From a virus, in IMG/VR virus record IMGVR_UViG_3300042453_000310, positions 1 through 60,443 of that record: DNA of 60,443 nucleotides; one strand, 5' to 3'. Of this stretch, positions 18,312 through 25,699 are shown piece by piece. Every line of letters starts with the position of its first letter. Position 1 is the stretch's first letter. The notes beneath the pieces are model-generated. The model was not told where the DNA came from. It searched no databases and saw only the letters and a program-made list of their open reading frames with translations. The position numbers and the translations under genes are program-made.

Positions 18312-18457
18312 AATCCCATCCTTCCAAGTAGCGCATTCACAATGCGGTCTGAAATAAAGTTTGGCAACACTGTAATCACATCCAAAAACAAGTTAGCCGC
18401 CCACCACGCACCGACAATCTTGAACGCCATGTCTGCTTGCTTCTGGTACTCATTCAC
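18308..18457 (-). CDS. Small hydrophobic protein, 49 aa (lysis cassette)
   Basis: This short frame starts at GTG 18457, coupled by a GTGA overlap to the upstream stop, and ends at TGA 18308, coupled in the same way to the downstream gene. The protein reads VNEYQKQADMAFKIVGAWWA then ANLFLDVITVLPNFISDRIV, so most of it can form one or two membrane-interacting helices. It fills what would otherwise be a 140-bp gap in a tightly packed operon. A small holin or antiholin role is inferred from position only. Confidence 0.65.
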   Translation of the reverse strand: MNEYQKQADMAFKIVGAWWAANLFLDVITVLPNFISDRIVNALLGRMGL

Positions 18458-18945
18458 CGACCACACCTATTTTGAGCGCAATGGTCTAGCACTTCAAAAA
18501 TACCATAAGCAGAAAGCAAAAGGGCTAAAACTAGCCCTCCAATTAGCAACCCCAGTTCTAGGTCTTCTTGGTCTGCTTTCTTTTTACGTTCAGCCGCTTC
18601 TCTTTCACGCCTAGCGTTGTGCGCATCTTCTATATCACTTGCGGCGGCTCTGGCTTTAATCCTAGCCCACACGTCCATTTTATTTGCTTGGAAGAACAGT
18701 AACTCCACGCTTTTTTCAAAATCACGGGCTTGCTCCAAAGCCAACTCAATCTGCAAAGCCGTGCCCATAGAAGAGCCGCCCTTTTTCTTTGACTCTGCAA
18801 CCGCTTTGGTAGCATCAGACTTAGCGTTAAAGTATTTACCGAGCAGTGGGCCAAGCGAAGCTACGTCATCAACCGTCTTGGACGCTTGCTTAATGAGTTT
18901 GACAGCCGACTGTATGCCAGCTAGAGCCGTTAATGGATCAATCAC
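18454..18945 (-). CDS. Coiled-coil protein with C-terminal membrane segment, 163 aa
   Basis: Residues 1-130 are helical and charged (IKQASKTVDDVASLGPLLGK, then REREAAERKKKADQEDLELG). A single strongly hydrophobic segment near residues 130-155 (LLIGGLVLALLLSAYGIFEV) precedes a short Cys-containing tail. It starts at GTG 18945, overlapping the TGA of the 30-residue gene upstream. Similar tail-anchored proteins occur in lysis regions of podoviruses. I cannot assign a reaction; spanin- or holin-associated functions are candidates. Confidence 0.65.
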   Translation of the reverse strand: MIDPLTALAGIQSAVKLIKQASKTVDDVASLGPLLGKYFNAKSDATKAVAESKKKGGSSMGTALQIELALEQARDFEKSVELLFFQANKMDVWARIKARAAASDIEDAHNARREREAAERKKKADQEDLELGLLIGGLVLALLLSAYGIFEVLDHCAQNRCGR

Positions 18946-19034
18946 GGAAAGGCCCAGAGAACAATATAACTGCCCGCTATGATGAAGCAGACTAAACAGG
19001 CTGCGGCAATGAATGCTTCAGCCCAGTCCCACAT
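18942..19034 (-). CDS. Single-pass membrane micro-protein, 30 aa
   Basis: The frame ATG 19034 to TGA 18942 reads MWDWAEAFIAAACLVCFIIA then GSYIVLWAFP. Nearly the whole peptide is one transmembrane helix with a short acidic N-terminus. It sits 2 bp after the preceding gene, and its stop overlaps the next GTG start, so it fills the operon exactly. That packing and the clean hydrophobic profile support it as a gene. Tiny holin-like or holin-regulating peptides of this size are known in phages; the function here is inferred. Confidence 0.6.
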   Translation of the reverse strand: MWDWAEAFIAAACLVCFIIAGSYIVLWAFP

Positions 19035-19036
19035 GG

Positions 19037-19270
19037 CTACAACGCTTGAATTTGGGCTGACAAGGCGTTTAGTTGCACAAGCAGCTCTTCTTTAGTAGGT
19101 GTTGTTACAGTAGGCTCAACTACTACAGGCGCAGTAAATACGCCATCAGCATAAGTCCAATTTGGCCCTGCATCTGGACACTCCACTAGCGTTTGATTGG
19201 GTGCAAGTTCTGGTTGTCCAACAACAACATTAACTACTAAACCATTTTCAATAATTGCATATCTGTTCAT
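19037..19270 (-). CDS. Small fibre-associated protein, 77 aa
   Basis: The protein begins MNRYAIIENGLVVNVVVGQP and continues ECPDAGPNWTYADGVFTAPV with a C-terminal helix (KEELLVQLNALSAQIQAL). This 'ENG-V-N-V' plus 'VGPNWTYADGVF' arrangement is seen in small proteins next to tail fibres, sometimes as fibre-assembly or chaperone-like domains. I chose ATG 19270, which gives a compact protein; the longer upstream frame is a shadow of the glycine-rich fibre gene. Confidence 0.65.
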   Translation of the reverse strand: MNRYAIIENGLVVNVVVGQPELAPNQTLVECPDAGPNWTYADGVFTAPVVVEPTVTTPTKEELLVQLNALSAQIQAL

Positions 19271-19277
19271 AACAACC

Positions 19278-20276
19278 TCAGAATGTGTAAATAATGGCGT
19301 AACCATCACCACCAACAGCGCCAGCGCCAGAGGCTTGACCATTGAAAGAAGCCCCACCACCGCCACCACCTGCCGCACGAGCGCCAACAGCACCTGATCC
19401 ACCAGTTCCAGCAGCACTAGAACCGCCACCACCACCGCCAGAGCCAGAATTATTGCTCTTGACAGTGCCAGCAGTACCTGAAGTGTTGATTGCTCCACCA
19501 GCTCCACCACCTCCTGATGAATATGACATTGCGTCGCCACCAGCACCGCCAGCACTTGCCGTGTTGGCAGTATCTAATCCTCCACCACCACCGCCACCAG
19601 CGCCTCCATATATGGAACTACCGCCCGCTATTGAGCCGATGCCATCTGGAGAAGAACCCCCGCCAGCACCACCACCCCATTCAGCATTGCCTACTGAAGC
19701 TCCACCATTTGCAGCACCACCACCGCCCACACTGTTATTGAGGCCAACAGTAGTACCGCCAAAAGCACTTGCGCTTTGCGGAGCGCCACCACTTGAGTTA
19801 TTAGCACCAGTGCCTCCTGAACCGCCAGTGCCGCCACCACCACCACCACCAACATAATTAGATACACTGTTTTGACCGCCAGGGCCTGCACCGCCTCCAT
19901 AGCTAGTTAGAAAAGCACCAAAAGTTGTATTACCTCCAGCACTACCATTATTACCATTTGTGTCATTTGCTGTTATTGCCGCACCAGCACCACCACCTGC
20001 TCCAATGCTTACAGCTACTGTAGGCGTAAGGTCAGAAGCCATGAACATGAGCCTTGATCGTGCGCCACCACCGCCACCACCACCGCCTTGACGTACAGAG
20101 CCACTACCACCTCTGCGACCAGAACCACCACCGCCACCCGCACCCCATAGTTCTACAATAACAAAATTAGCATTTGGCGGCTTGACCCATCGACCTGATG
20201 ATGAAAATGTTTTTACGTCAGCGGCACGATTAGTTACAGCATAGTTAAATGCGCCGGGTTGATTGGACTGTGCCAT
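19278..20276 (-). CDS. Glycine-rich tail fibre-like protein, 332 aa
   Basis: After FSSSGRWVKPPNANFVIVEL, a motif at the start of phage glycine-rich fibre domains, residues 45-320 are dominated by poly-Gly tracts (GGGGGSGRRGG, GGGGGGTGGSGG), which form polyglycine-II-like sandwiches in phage adhesins. The C-terminus ends DGYAIIYTF, typical of the same family. ATG 20276 lies just before the stop of the upstream gene. It probably contacts the host surface. The opposite strand gives a spurious Pro-rich frame. Confidence 0.75.
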   Translation of the reverse strand: MAQSNQPGAFNYAVTNRAADVKTFSSSGRWVKPPNANFVIVELWGAGGGGGSGRRGGSGSVRQGGGGGGGGARSRLMFMASDLTPTVAVSIGAGGGAGAAITANDTNGNNGSAGGNTTFGAFLTSYGGGAGPGGQNSVSNYVGGGGGGGTGGSGGTGANNSSGGAPQSASAFGGTTVGLNNSVGGGGAANGGASVGNAEWGGGAGGGSSPDGIGSIAGGSSIYGGAGGGGGGGLDTANTASAGGAGGDAMSYSSGGGGAGGAINTSGTAGTVKSNNSGSGGGGGGSSAAGTGGSGAVGARAAGGGGGGASFNGQASGAGAVGGDGYAIIYTF

Positions 20277-20277
20277 T

Positions 20278-20760
20278 TTAGTAATTTCCACCAAATGCAG
20301 AAACAGCGATAGCAATGTTTGTACCGCCAGCCGCTACTGTTGTGCCCGCATAAATTCTGTATGTTGCAGGGATATTCAAACCCACATTAGGAATAGTCAA
20401 TGGGTAAGTTGTTAAAGCAGACGTTCCCAAAGCAGTAACAGCAGTTGCGGGGATAGCAACTTCACCCAAGAAGATATTGTTTGTGGCCGTGGTATTGACT
20501 GAAGCATTGTTGATCCAAAAACGAACCACCGTTGCTGATGATGTGCCAGAAGCCGTAGCCCCATTGGTTGAAGCCAAACGACACATAACTTGATCAATGC
20601 GAGAGCCATCAGCCCCAGCAGTAAAGACCAGTGCTAAAGCAGTCCCTGCGGCTTCTGTGCCATCAAAGGCTTTTGTGTTTGTCATTGCTGTGCTAAGAAC
20701 AGCATTTAATGCCCCTACGTTAGGGGTCTGTGTGAATACGGGTGTTGATGTAACTGCCAT
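20278..20760 (-). CDS. Small structural protein, beta-rich, 160 aa
   Basis: The sequence is Thr/Ala/Asn-rich with beta-strand character (TPVFTQTPNVGALNAVLSTA, VVRFWINNASVNTT, YRIYAGTTVAAGGTNIAIAV). Proteins with this arrangement, in which NxNTKAFDGT is followed by RLASTNGA, are common beside fibre genes in environmental phages. I recognise no enzyme motif. Its place between two fibre-like genes suggests a minor virion or fibre-assembly component. Confidence 0.6.
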   Translation of the reverse strand: MAVTSTPVFTQTPNVGALNAVLSTAMTNTKAFDGTEAAGTALALVFTAGADGSRIDQVMCRLASTNGATASGTSSATVVRFWINNASVNTTATNNIFLGEVAIPATAVTALGTSALTTYPLTIPNVGLNIPATYRIYAGTTVAAGGTNIAIAVSAFGGNY

Positions 20761-20762
20761 GA

Positions 20763-21413
20763 TTAAAATCCTCCAAAATTTGTTGCCGCGTATGTGTTTA
20801 AAGCACCTACACCCGAAGATGAAATGGTGATTGAACCTGCCCCATTTGAAATGGTAATGCCCGAACCAGCCGTTAATGTTGTTTTAGCAAGCGTATTGCC
20901 TGCTGTGTTTCCAATTAACAACTGTCCATCTGTATAAGATGTCTGACCAGTGCCGCCGTTTGCTACGGGCAACGTCCCAGTTAAGGCACTCAATATGCTA
21001 GAAGCTACCTTGACGTAGTCGGTGCCGTTGTAATATACAAAACATTTTTCACCCACAGCGACAGAAACACCTGTTTGACCGGATGCTTTGAACGTTACCG
21101 CGCTGGTAGCGCCTGCGTGATCTACCATGTATAGTTTGCTGTAACTTGGGCCTGTAATAACTTTGGCAACCGTTTGCGTGCCGGTGATACGAATCACCAT
21201 GTACTGTGCGGTCGTAGAAGTTATCCCGTTTCCTGACGAGCTACCCAAAGTGTTAGCCAAAGTAATAGCGCCATCGCCTGCAAAAGACAGTGTGCCTGCA
21301 ATGGCAATATCAAGGTAATCTGTAATACCGTAGTTAACCGTATCGCCCCACGTACCAGAAAGCGTTCCCTGTGTTGGGGTGACTAAGCCCAAAAGAGTCG
21401 TTGTTCCTGCCAT
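20763..21413 (-). CDS. Tail fibre/baseplate-type protein, 216 aa
   Basis: The opening TTLLGLVTPTQGTLSGTWGD and the C-terminal block LPVANGGTGQTSYTDGQLLI followed by SGITISNGAGSITIS are hallmarks of phage fibre proteins, in which the GGTGQT motif marks the shaft connector. The C-terminus (YAATNFGGF) is short and ends in Phe, as in many trimeric fibres. It opens the fibre block on the minus strand. Confidence 0.7.
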   Translation of the reverse strand: MAGTTTLLGLVTPTQGTLSGTWGDTVNYGITDYLDIAIAGTLSFAGDGAITLANTLGSSSGNGITSTTAQYMVIRITGTQTVAKVITGPSYSKLYMVDHAGATSAVTFKASGQTGVSVAVGEKCFVYYNGTDYVKVASSILSALTGTLPVANGGTGQTSYTDGQLLIGNTAGNTLAKTTLTAGSGITISNGAGSITISSSGVGALNTYAATNFGGF

Positions 21414-21423
21414 TTAAATGCTC

Positions 21424-21519
21424 CTAAGTTGTTGAAACAGGAGTCCAAGCCGCTGTTTGCGTATTACTGATAATCTGCCAGTTTGCGGTCTGTGTGTTAC
21501 TGATAATCTGCCAGTTCAT
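21424..21519 (-). CDS. Micro-protein with tandem NWQIISNTQTA repeat, 31 aa
   Basis: ATG 21519 has a strong ribosome site (AAGGAGTCAAC) and ends at TAG 21424. The peptide is two exact copies of NWQIISNTQTA preceded by Met and followed by AWTPVSTT. The DNA of the repeats differs at synonymous sites, so the peptide repeat appears to be maintained. It fills the gap between two structural genes. Tandem Trp-containing repeats of this kind occur at the ends of phage structural proteins; here they stand alone. The function is unknown. Confidence 0.65.
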   Translation of the reverse strand: MNWQIISNTQTANWQIISNTQTAAWTPVSTT

Positions 21520-21528
21520 GTTGACTCC

Positions 21529-21948
21529 TTAATTGGAACTACGAATCAACGCCGCTGTCGCTGTGTTTGCAGGCATAGTGATTGTAAATGTGCCGGTGGA
21601 TGTTTTGTCCGACCCAAAATCCAGCACAGCTATGGATTTGTTGCCTTGTGTAAAGTTGTAGATCAACGCACAACGAGCCGTAATAGCCCCAGTCCAACTG
21701 ATGTTAGGGAAGCCCACATAGGCTGTGTATCCAGAAGTGTTGACTGTGATTGGTGTTAACTGTGCCCCACCCGCAGAGTAAGTGCCTGTATTGGCTACTT
21801 CGTTCGTAGCTGAATATACCGTTGTGTCTTCGTTCAAATCAGCAGAGGCTGTGTACAGGGCAATTTTTATGACATCCGTAGTCAGGTCATGAATACCTTG
21901 ATAAAGCTCTGCCTTAAAGCTAGTGGTTTGGGTCTGAATAATTGACAT
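21529..21948 (-). CDS. Conserved minor structural protein, 139 aa
   Basis: The sequence SFKAELYQGIHDLTTDVIKI followed by ALYTASADLNEDTTVYSATN is a recurrent phage protein opening, and the rest is beta-rich (YVGFPNISWTGAITARCALI, SIAVLDFGSDKTSTGTFTIT). It is usually found near the neck and tail genes. I recognise the family as structural but cannot give it a precise role. The start at 21948 lies just beyond the end of the connector gene. Confidence 0.65.
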   Translation of the reverse strand: MSIIQTQTTSFKAELYQGIHDLTTDVIKIALYTASADLNEDTTVYSATNEVANTGTYSAGGAQLTPITVNTSGYTAYVGFPNISWTGAITARCALIYNFTQGNKSIAVLDFGSDKTSTGTFTITMPANTATAALIRSSN

Positions 21949-21949
21949 A

Positions 21950-22864
21950 TCAAGTTACCTTCTGACGGAACTGACCAGAACGATATGCGTCTTGACGCTC
22001 CATACCATCACCCAAACGTTTAGCCAACGCTAATGCTTCCATGAACTTCTGGTTGTACAACTGCATCATGTCTTGCTCACCCTTCATGTAGGTGTAAGCC
22101 TCAACCAAAGACGCGTACAACAACACCGTATCAAAGTTATCACCTAGCCATGTAGTACCAGTAGAATTAGTCACAGTGGCAACCGGAATAGAAAACGAAG
22201 AACCTGTGCCGCCAATTGTGGAAGCTGCTGCAGACATAACGTCTCCAACTGTGTACTGAACTCCGCCGTTGGTAATAGTCACAACCGTCACCGCCCCGCC
22301 AGCCACAGTAATTGTTGCTAACGCTCCGCTACCCGTACCACCAGTCAAGGGCACATTAAAATAAGTACCTGCCGTATATGCGCTACCGCCGGTAATAGCA
22401 CCAAGCGTAGCTATGGGGCTTTGCACAATGGACACTGGGTAGAAATAGTAGTGGAGTTCAGACCCGTAAGCCGCGTCGGGTGTTGGGCCGAGAATAAACG
22501 TTAACTCTGTTGCGTCGTCAGAACGTGGGCCAAACAAAGCATAGTACTTAGGTATCCCCGTGTCTGTGGGCTGTGGGTACGCTTGCCGAATAAAGTTAAC
22601 ATCTTTGTTTAACAAGTACTCGTACTCACCACTGGCGTTAATGACAGCCAACGAATACACTGCCAAAAAATCCGTAGGGCACTGTAAGTATTTATTGCTC
22701 GTAGTCATTGACCCCGTCACGTTCTTACGAATAGACGGAAACTGCACCGAGTTATAAATACGTTGCTCAGCTTGCTCAACAAACACGGGAATACTAGCCA
22801 CGAAATCTGCTTCCGTGTTCTCCGTGTACGCTTGAAGCGCGTTGCTGAGTTCAGTGTAATTCAT
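21950..22864 (-). CDS. Head-tail adaptor with inserted beta domain, 304 aa
   Basis: The opening ELSNALQAYTENTEADFVAS, IPVFVEQAEQRIYNSVQFPS and KYLQCPTDFLAVYSLAVIN, together with the C-terminal WLGDNFDTVLLYASLVEAYT, are strongly characteristic of the phage adaptor/neck family that joins portal to tail. Between the two halves (about residues 150-225) sits a Gly/Thr-rich beta module (TGGTGSGALATITVAGGAV, ITNGGVQYTVGDV) that looks like an inserted domain facing outward. It is followed closely by other virion genes. Confidence 0.75.
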   Translation of the reverse strand: MNYTELSNALQAYTENTEADFVASIPVFVEQAEQRIYNSVQFPSIRKNVTGSMTTSNKYLQCPTDFLAVYSLAVINASGEYEYLLNKDVNFIRQAYPQPTDTGIPKYYALFGPRSDDATELTFILGPTPDAAYGSELHYYFYPVSIVQSPIATLGAITGGSAYTAGTYFNVPLTGGTGSGALATITVAGGAVTVVTITNGGVQYTVGDVMSAAASTIGGTGSSFSIPVATVTNSTGTTWLGDNFDTVLLYASLVEAYTYMKGEQDMMQLYNQKFMEALALAKRLGDGMERQDAYRSGQFRQKVT

Positions 22865-22867
22865 GCT

Positions 22868-23113
22868 TTACGCCATTGGCCCACGGGCCATAGTTCCCTT
22901 GGTTGCCGCGCCATTGCCGCGGGTGACGATACCGGATGTCTTGGTGGCTTCGCTACCAGTAGATTTGTTGATGTTGCCAATAGTCATATTAACGGTATCA
23001 ACTTTACTGCGGTTTGGGGGAGTGCCGGGGTTCTCGGATATGCCTACGGGCTTACCACTCATGGTGTGGGGCTTAGCGTATGCAGAAGCAGGTAGATTGT
23101 TAATCTTGGCCAT
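22868..23113 (-). CDS. Small basic phage protein, 81 aa
   Basis: The sequence is rich in Asn, Lys, Ser, Thr and Gly (NLPASAYAKPHTMSGKPVGI, KTSGIVTRGNGAATKGTMAR) with no predicted fold that I can recognise. It is one of a row of short Lys/Gly-rich proteins between the neck and capsid genes. Such proteins are widespread in environmental phages and are often virion-associated or DNA-interacting. The assignment here rests on position and composition. Confidence 0.6.
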   Translation of the reverse strand: MAKINNLPASAYAKPHTMSGKPVGISENPGTPPNRSKVDTVNMTIGNINKSTGSEATKTSGIVTRGNGAATKGTMARGPMA

Positions 23114-23114
23114 G

Positions 23115-23291
23115 TTATTTCCCCTGATTTGCGGCGCGAGACAAGTTACGTCCCAAACGCATGCGGTCTTCAGATGTGGGGCCGCCAGCCTTAAGCTTTG
23201 TCATTGGCTTACCGGGGTGCATGTTTTTCTCGTGCTTGCCGACAGCAGACTTAATCATCTTCTTGTCTTGGGCTAAATCTTTCTTGTCCAT
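23115..23291 (-). CDS. Small Lys-rich phage protein, 58 aa
   Basis: The frame from ATG 23291 to TAA 23115 reads MDKKDLAQDKKMIKSAVGKH, then EKNMHPGKPMTKLKAGGPTS, then a basic Arg-containing tail. It fills the gap between neighbouring genes with 1 bp to the next start. The K-H-x-x-x-M-H-P-G-K-P motif recurs in small proteins of related phages. The function is unknown; high basicity suggests nucleic acid or virion association. Confidence 0.65.
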   Translation of the reverse strand: MDKKDLAQDKKMIKSAVGKHEKNMHPGKPMTKLKAGGPTSEDRMRLGRNLSRAANQGK

Positions 23292-23300
23292 ATTAGACTC

Positions 23301-23690
23301 CTATGTAACGGTTACTGTAACTGTACCAACAAACGTCGTTGCCACCAAGTAATTTGGCGTCAAAGCGACATCAAAATTACTCGACCCACCAACGGGGTTC
23401 CACCCCCACTGAACATCCCGCGAACCACCAGTCAGACTGCCAGTAGCGTTTGTGCCTGCTGTAACGTACGTTGTGTCCTTGCGCGGGTTACGCACTGCTT
23501 GCGGGTCATCCACTGGGTACATACCCAACTGCAACTGCGGCTGGTCGGGATCAAAACAAGTAGAACACACAAGCAGATTATAAATCTTTGTCTTCTGTAT
23601 CTCTTTACGAAGCGCTGTCAATTTAAACTGTTGGCCGCACCTATCGCACATGGCGATACTGTTTTTACCAGAAGCAAACCGATTGCCCAT
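23301..23690 (-). CDS. Zinc-ribbon structural protein, 129 aa
   Basis: The N-terminal half has two Cys pairs, CDRCGQQF and CSTCFDPDQP, forming a probable zinc ribbon, followed by MYPVDDPQAVRNPRKD, a motif I know from phage head-tail region proteins. The C-terminal half is Gly/Thr-rich and beta-like (SRDVQWGWNPVGGSSNFDVA) and ends VGTVTVTVT. It lies between the HNH gene and small basic proteins. A minor virion or fibre-bound role is likely. Confidence 0.65.
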   Translation of the reverse strand: MGNRFASGKNSIAMCDRCGQQFKLTALRKEIQKTKIYNLLVCSTCFDPDQPQLQLGMYPVDDPQAVRNPRKDTTYVTAGTNATGSLTGGSRDVQWGWNPVGGSSNFDVALTPNYLVATTFVGTVTVTVT

Positions 23691-24266
23691 TTACGCAACC
23701 TCCATTCGGTTGCCCTTGCGAGAATTTTCAGCCCCGGGGATAACTTGCAAATTAGTCGGAACATGAAGCCCCGAAACAGTTTTGCCACGCAGTGGAACAG
23801 TGTGGTCTACGTGCCACGGAAAACCAAAAAGGTCTGTGCGAAGCTGTGCAAGTTCGTACGCCTGCTCTATGAGCCAGTAATCGTCCTCAACCAACCACGA
23901 AGGTGTGCGCTGTACTTTTGCCAACTGTCGCTGACGTGTCCAAGCTAGCACCCGACCGGAATTGCGCCGTGCCCATGCCGCTTTTTCTGCGTTTCGGGCT
24001 TCTCTGTTCTTTGCCATCGTATTTTTTACGGTGGCCTTAACTTTTTCGGGGTTGCACGCCACATATTTTTTTTGAGCAATCCGTTTTCTTTCAAGCAGGG
24101 CAGGTCGGTTTGCTTCCTTGTATGCAGCAAGTTTTATGTGTGCGCATGTTATGCACTGCCGATTACTTACAAGACGCTCCGCAACGTGCCCATGTTTACA
24201 CGCAATACCCGTAAAGTAACGCGTTAATCCGTCGGTTTTGGCTTGTAAAAGAGAAACGATTTGCAT
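23691..24266 (-). CDS. HNH homing-type endonuclease, 191 aa
   Basis: The C-terminal HNH nuclease motif is clear: WHVDHTVPLRGKTVSGLHVP TNLQ, with His152, Asp154, His155 and Asn172, ending in NSRKGNR. The N-terminus carries a zinc-knuckle-like set (CKHGH, C38, C41), and the middle is a basic helical DNA-binding region. It shares its start base with the end of the neck gene and sits alone among structural genes, as expected for a mobile homing endonuclease. There is no sign of an intron or intein. Confidence 0.85.
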   Translation of the reverse strand: MQIVSLLQAKTDGLTRYFTGIACKHGHVAERLVSNRQCITCAHIKLAAYKEANRPALLERKRIAQKKYVACNPEKVKATVKNTMAKNREARNAEKAAWARRNSGRVLAWTRQRQLAKVQRTPSWLVEDDYWLIEQAYELAQLRTDLFGFPWHVDHTVPLRGKTVSGLHVPTNLQVIPGAENSRKGNRMEVA

Positions 24267-25195
24267 CAGGTTCCGCTTCCAATAAACATCTGACGGGGCA
24301 CAAATCGGACACTAGCTTTTTCCCTGTCCTCGTCGGCGGCTAATTGCCACGCCGTATCATACTGCTCTTTCAAGATGGGCAAACGATCAGCACCGCCTTC
24401 AATCTTCAGAGCCAAGTAATAGGCTAAGCCTGCCACCATACAGGGCAGGAAGCGGAAAGGTACATCCATCGTGCGTACACCCCCGCCAGCATCATCAATA
24501 CGGCGCATGCGCCAGTAAACAAACTGATACGTTGCACTGTTGTCTGGGGTCGGCCAGAGGGTTACAGAGGGCAAATTCTGCGTGTACACAGCCACACCAG
24601 TTAAGTGTGCTGCTGCAGTTGTGCCGTTCTGCCCACGGAAGCAGTTGTTAAGCACGTTGCCAGAGATGTAGCCGTACTGAATAGTCTCGTTTTCAATCAA
24701 CAAGAACCCCGTAGCTGGAAGCCCGACTACTGAAGTTAGTGTGATTGTGGTGGCCGTAGCTGTAATCCCGCCGTTAAGCGTAGTGCCAATAGAAGAAGTT
24801 TGACCATCCAAACGCTGATACCACACCTGAATCGGTCGGGCTTGTTGCAGTTTGTTGGGGATTGTGGCATAGGTAGAAACACTGATACGCGTGATGGTTA
24901 AGTCAGCCTGTGTGGATGCGCTTCCCGCGCCCGTGCGAATCACATGCTCAAGTAGATCCACCGTATCTACGGGTAGTGCGTAGTTGTTTAGACCCGGAGT
25001 TAGGTTAATTGTCCCCTGCTCAAACGTCCACATGTTGACACCACGGTTTGCCCAATCAGCAAACATCAAGTTCAATGACCGACGGGCTGTACGTAAATCG
25101 TAGCCCGTACGCAACTCCGAACCAGCGCGTTCAAACGCTTCCTCAACCAACTCAGTAAGGTCAAGGTTAAACGCTGTGGTTCCTGAAGTGGTCAT
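24266..25195 (-). CDS. Neck / head-tail connector protein candidate, 309 aa
   Basis: The opening FNLDLTELVEEAFERAGSEL and RTARRSLNLMFADWANRGVN MWT, followed by beta-rich NNYALPVDTVDLLEHVIRTG and the RFLPCMVAGLAYYLALKIEG helix, is a recurrent pattern for phage neck or stopper proteins encoded upstream of the adaptor. I recognise the pattern but do not know an exact family name. It overlaps its upstream neighbour by ATGA and is followed by the HNH gene. Confidence 0.65.
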   Translation of the reverse strand: MTTSGTTAFNLDLTELVEEAFERAGSELRTGYDLRTARRSLNLMFADWANRGVNMWTFEQGTINLTPGLNNYALPVDTVDLLEHVIRTGAGSASTQADLTITRISVSTYATIPNKLQQARPIQVWYQRLDGQTSSIGTTLNGGITATATTITLTSVVGLPATGFLLIENETIQYGYISGNVLNNCFRGQNGTTAAAHLTGVAVYTQNLPSVTLWPTPDNSATYQFVYWRMRRIDDAGGGVRTMDVPFRFLPCMVAGLAYYLALKIEGGADRLPILKEQYDTAWQLAADEDREKASVRFVPRQMFIGSGT

Positions 25196-25425
25196 CTAAA
25201 TCCTGCCGTTTTCTTTGCAATCGTTTTGGGTTGAGCTACGAATTGTTTGCCGGCGGCTTTTCCGGCTCGCTTGGCTTTGGTCGTCGCAGCGTACTCACTA
25301 GCACTGAGACTTTTAATCGCAGCGCTTGGAAGGTATCTTTCACCAGTGTCAGAAGATTTTTTACCACTTTTGGTTCTCCATTTTTGGTCGCCCCAATCCT
25401 TCAATGATTTTTGAGGCGCTTTCAA
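25192..25425 (-). CDS. Small basic phage protein, 77 aa
   Basis: The protein reads SLKDWGDQKWRTKSGKKSSD, TGERYLPSAAIKSLSASEYA and AGKQFVAQPKTIAKKTAGFR, a very regular basic sequence that I know as a conserved small protein in many marine and freshwater phages. Its function is unknown. The ends overlap both neighbours by 4 bp, showing translational coupling in the late operon. Confidence 0.75.
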   Translation of the reverse strand: MKAPQKSLKDWGDQKWRTKSGKKSSDTGERYLPSAAIKSLSASEYAATTKAKRAGKAAGKQFVAQPKTIAKKTAGFR

Positions 25426-25697
25426 TCTCGGTAACCCCCGCCTGCCGCCTTGTACTTCTTGGCAACAAGCTGCGCTTTACGCGCTGACCACTGACCTGCA
25501 CCAGTACCTTGCGTAGCTGCTGACATCACCTGAGACACAATCTTCTTGCGAAGACTTGGCTTTGTGTAATTGCCAGCCGCATTCACCTTCCCACCCTCTT
25601 TGTACTGGGTAAAGTCAGTGTCGTCCCGCCGAGCTTTCTTCTTGCCCTTGGGCATCTTAGAGGGGGAGATGTCCCCCATACCGCGACTGGCCATCAT
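25422..25697 (-). CDS. Small basic phage protein, 91 aa
   Basis: The block NAAGNYTKPSLRKKIVSQVM followed by TGAGQWSARKAQLVAKKYKA and AGGGYRD is a conserved motif of short proteins found in many environmental phages and related elements. It is rich in Lys/Gly and likely binds DNA or the virion interior. Function is not established. It is coupled to the next gene by a 4-bp overlap. Confidence 0.75.
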   Translation of the reverse strand: MMASRGMGDISPSKMPKGKKKARRDDTDFTQYKEGGKVNAAGNYTKPSLRKKIVSQVMSAATQGTGAGQWSARKAQLVAKKYKAAGGGYRD

Positions 25698-25699
25698 AT

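Noticed and set aside
19342-19857. Plus-strand Pro-rich frame of 171 residues
   Set aside because: It is the reverse complement of Gly codons (GGN to NCC) in the glycine-rich fibre gene.
23691-24266. HNH gene as part of a group I intron or intein
   Set aside because: Neighbouring genes are intact and not split, and no splice motifs were seen; it is free-standing.
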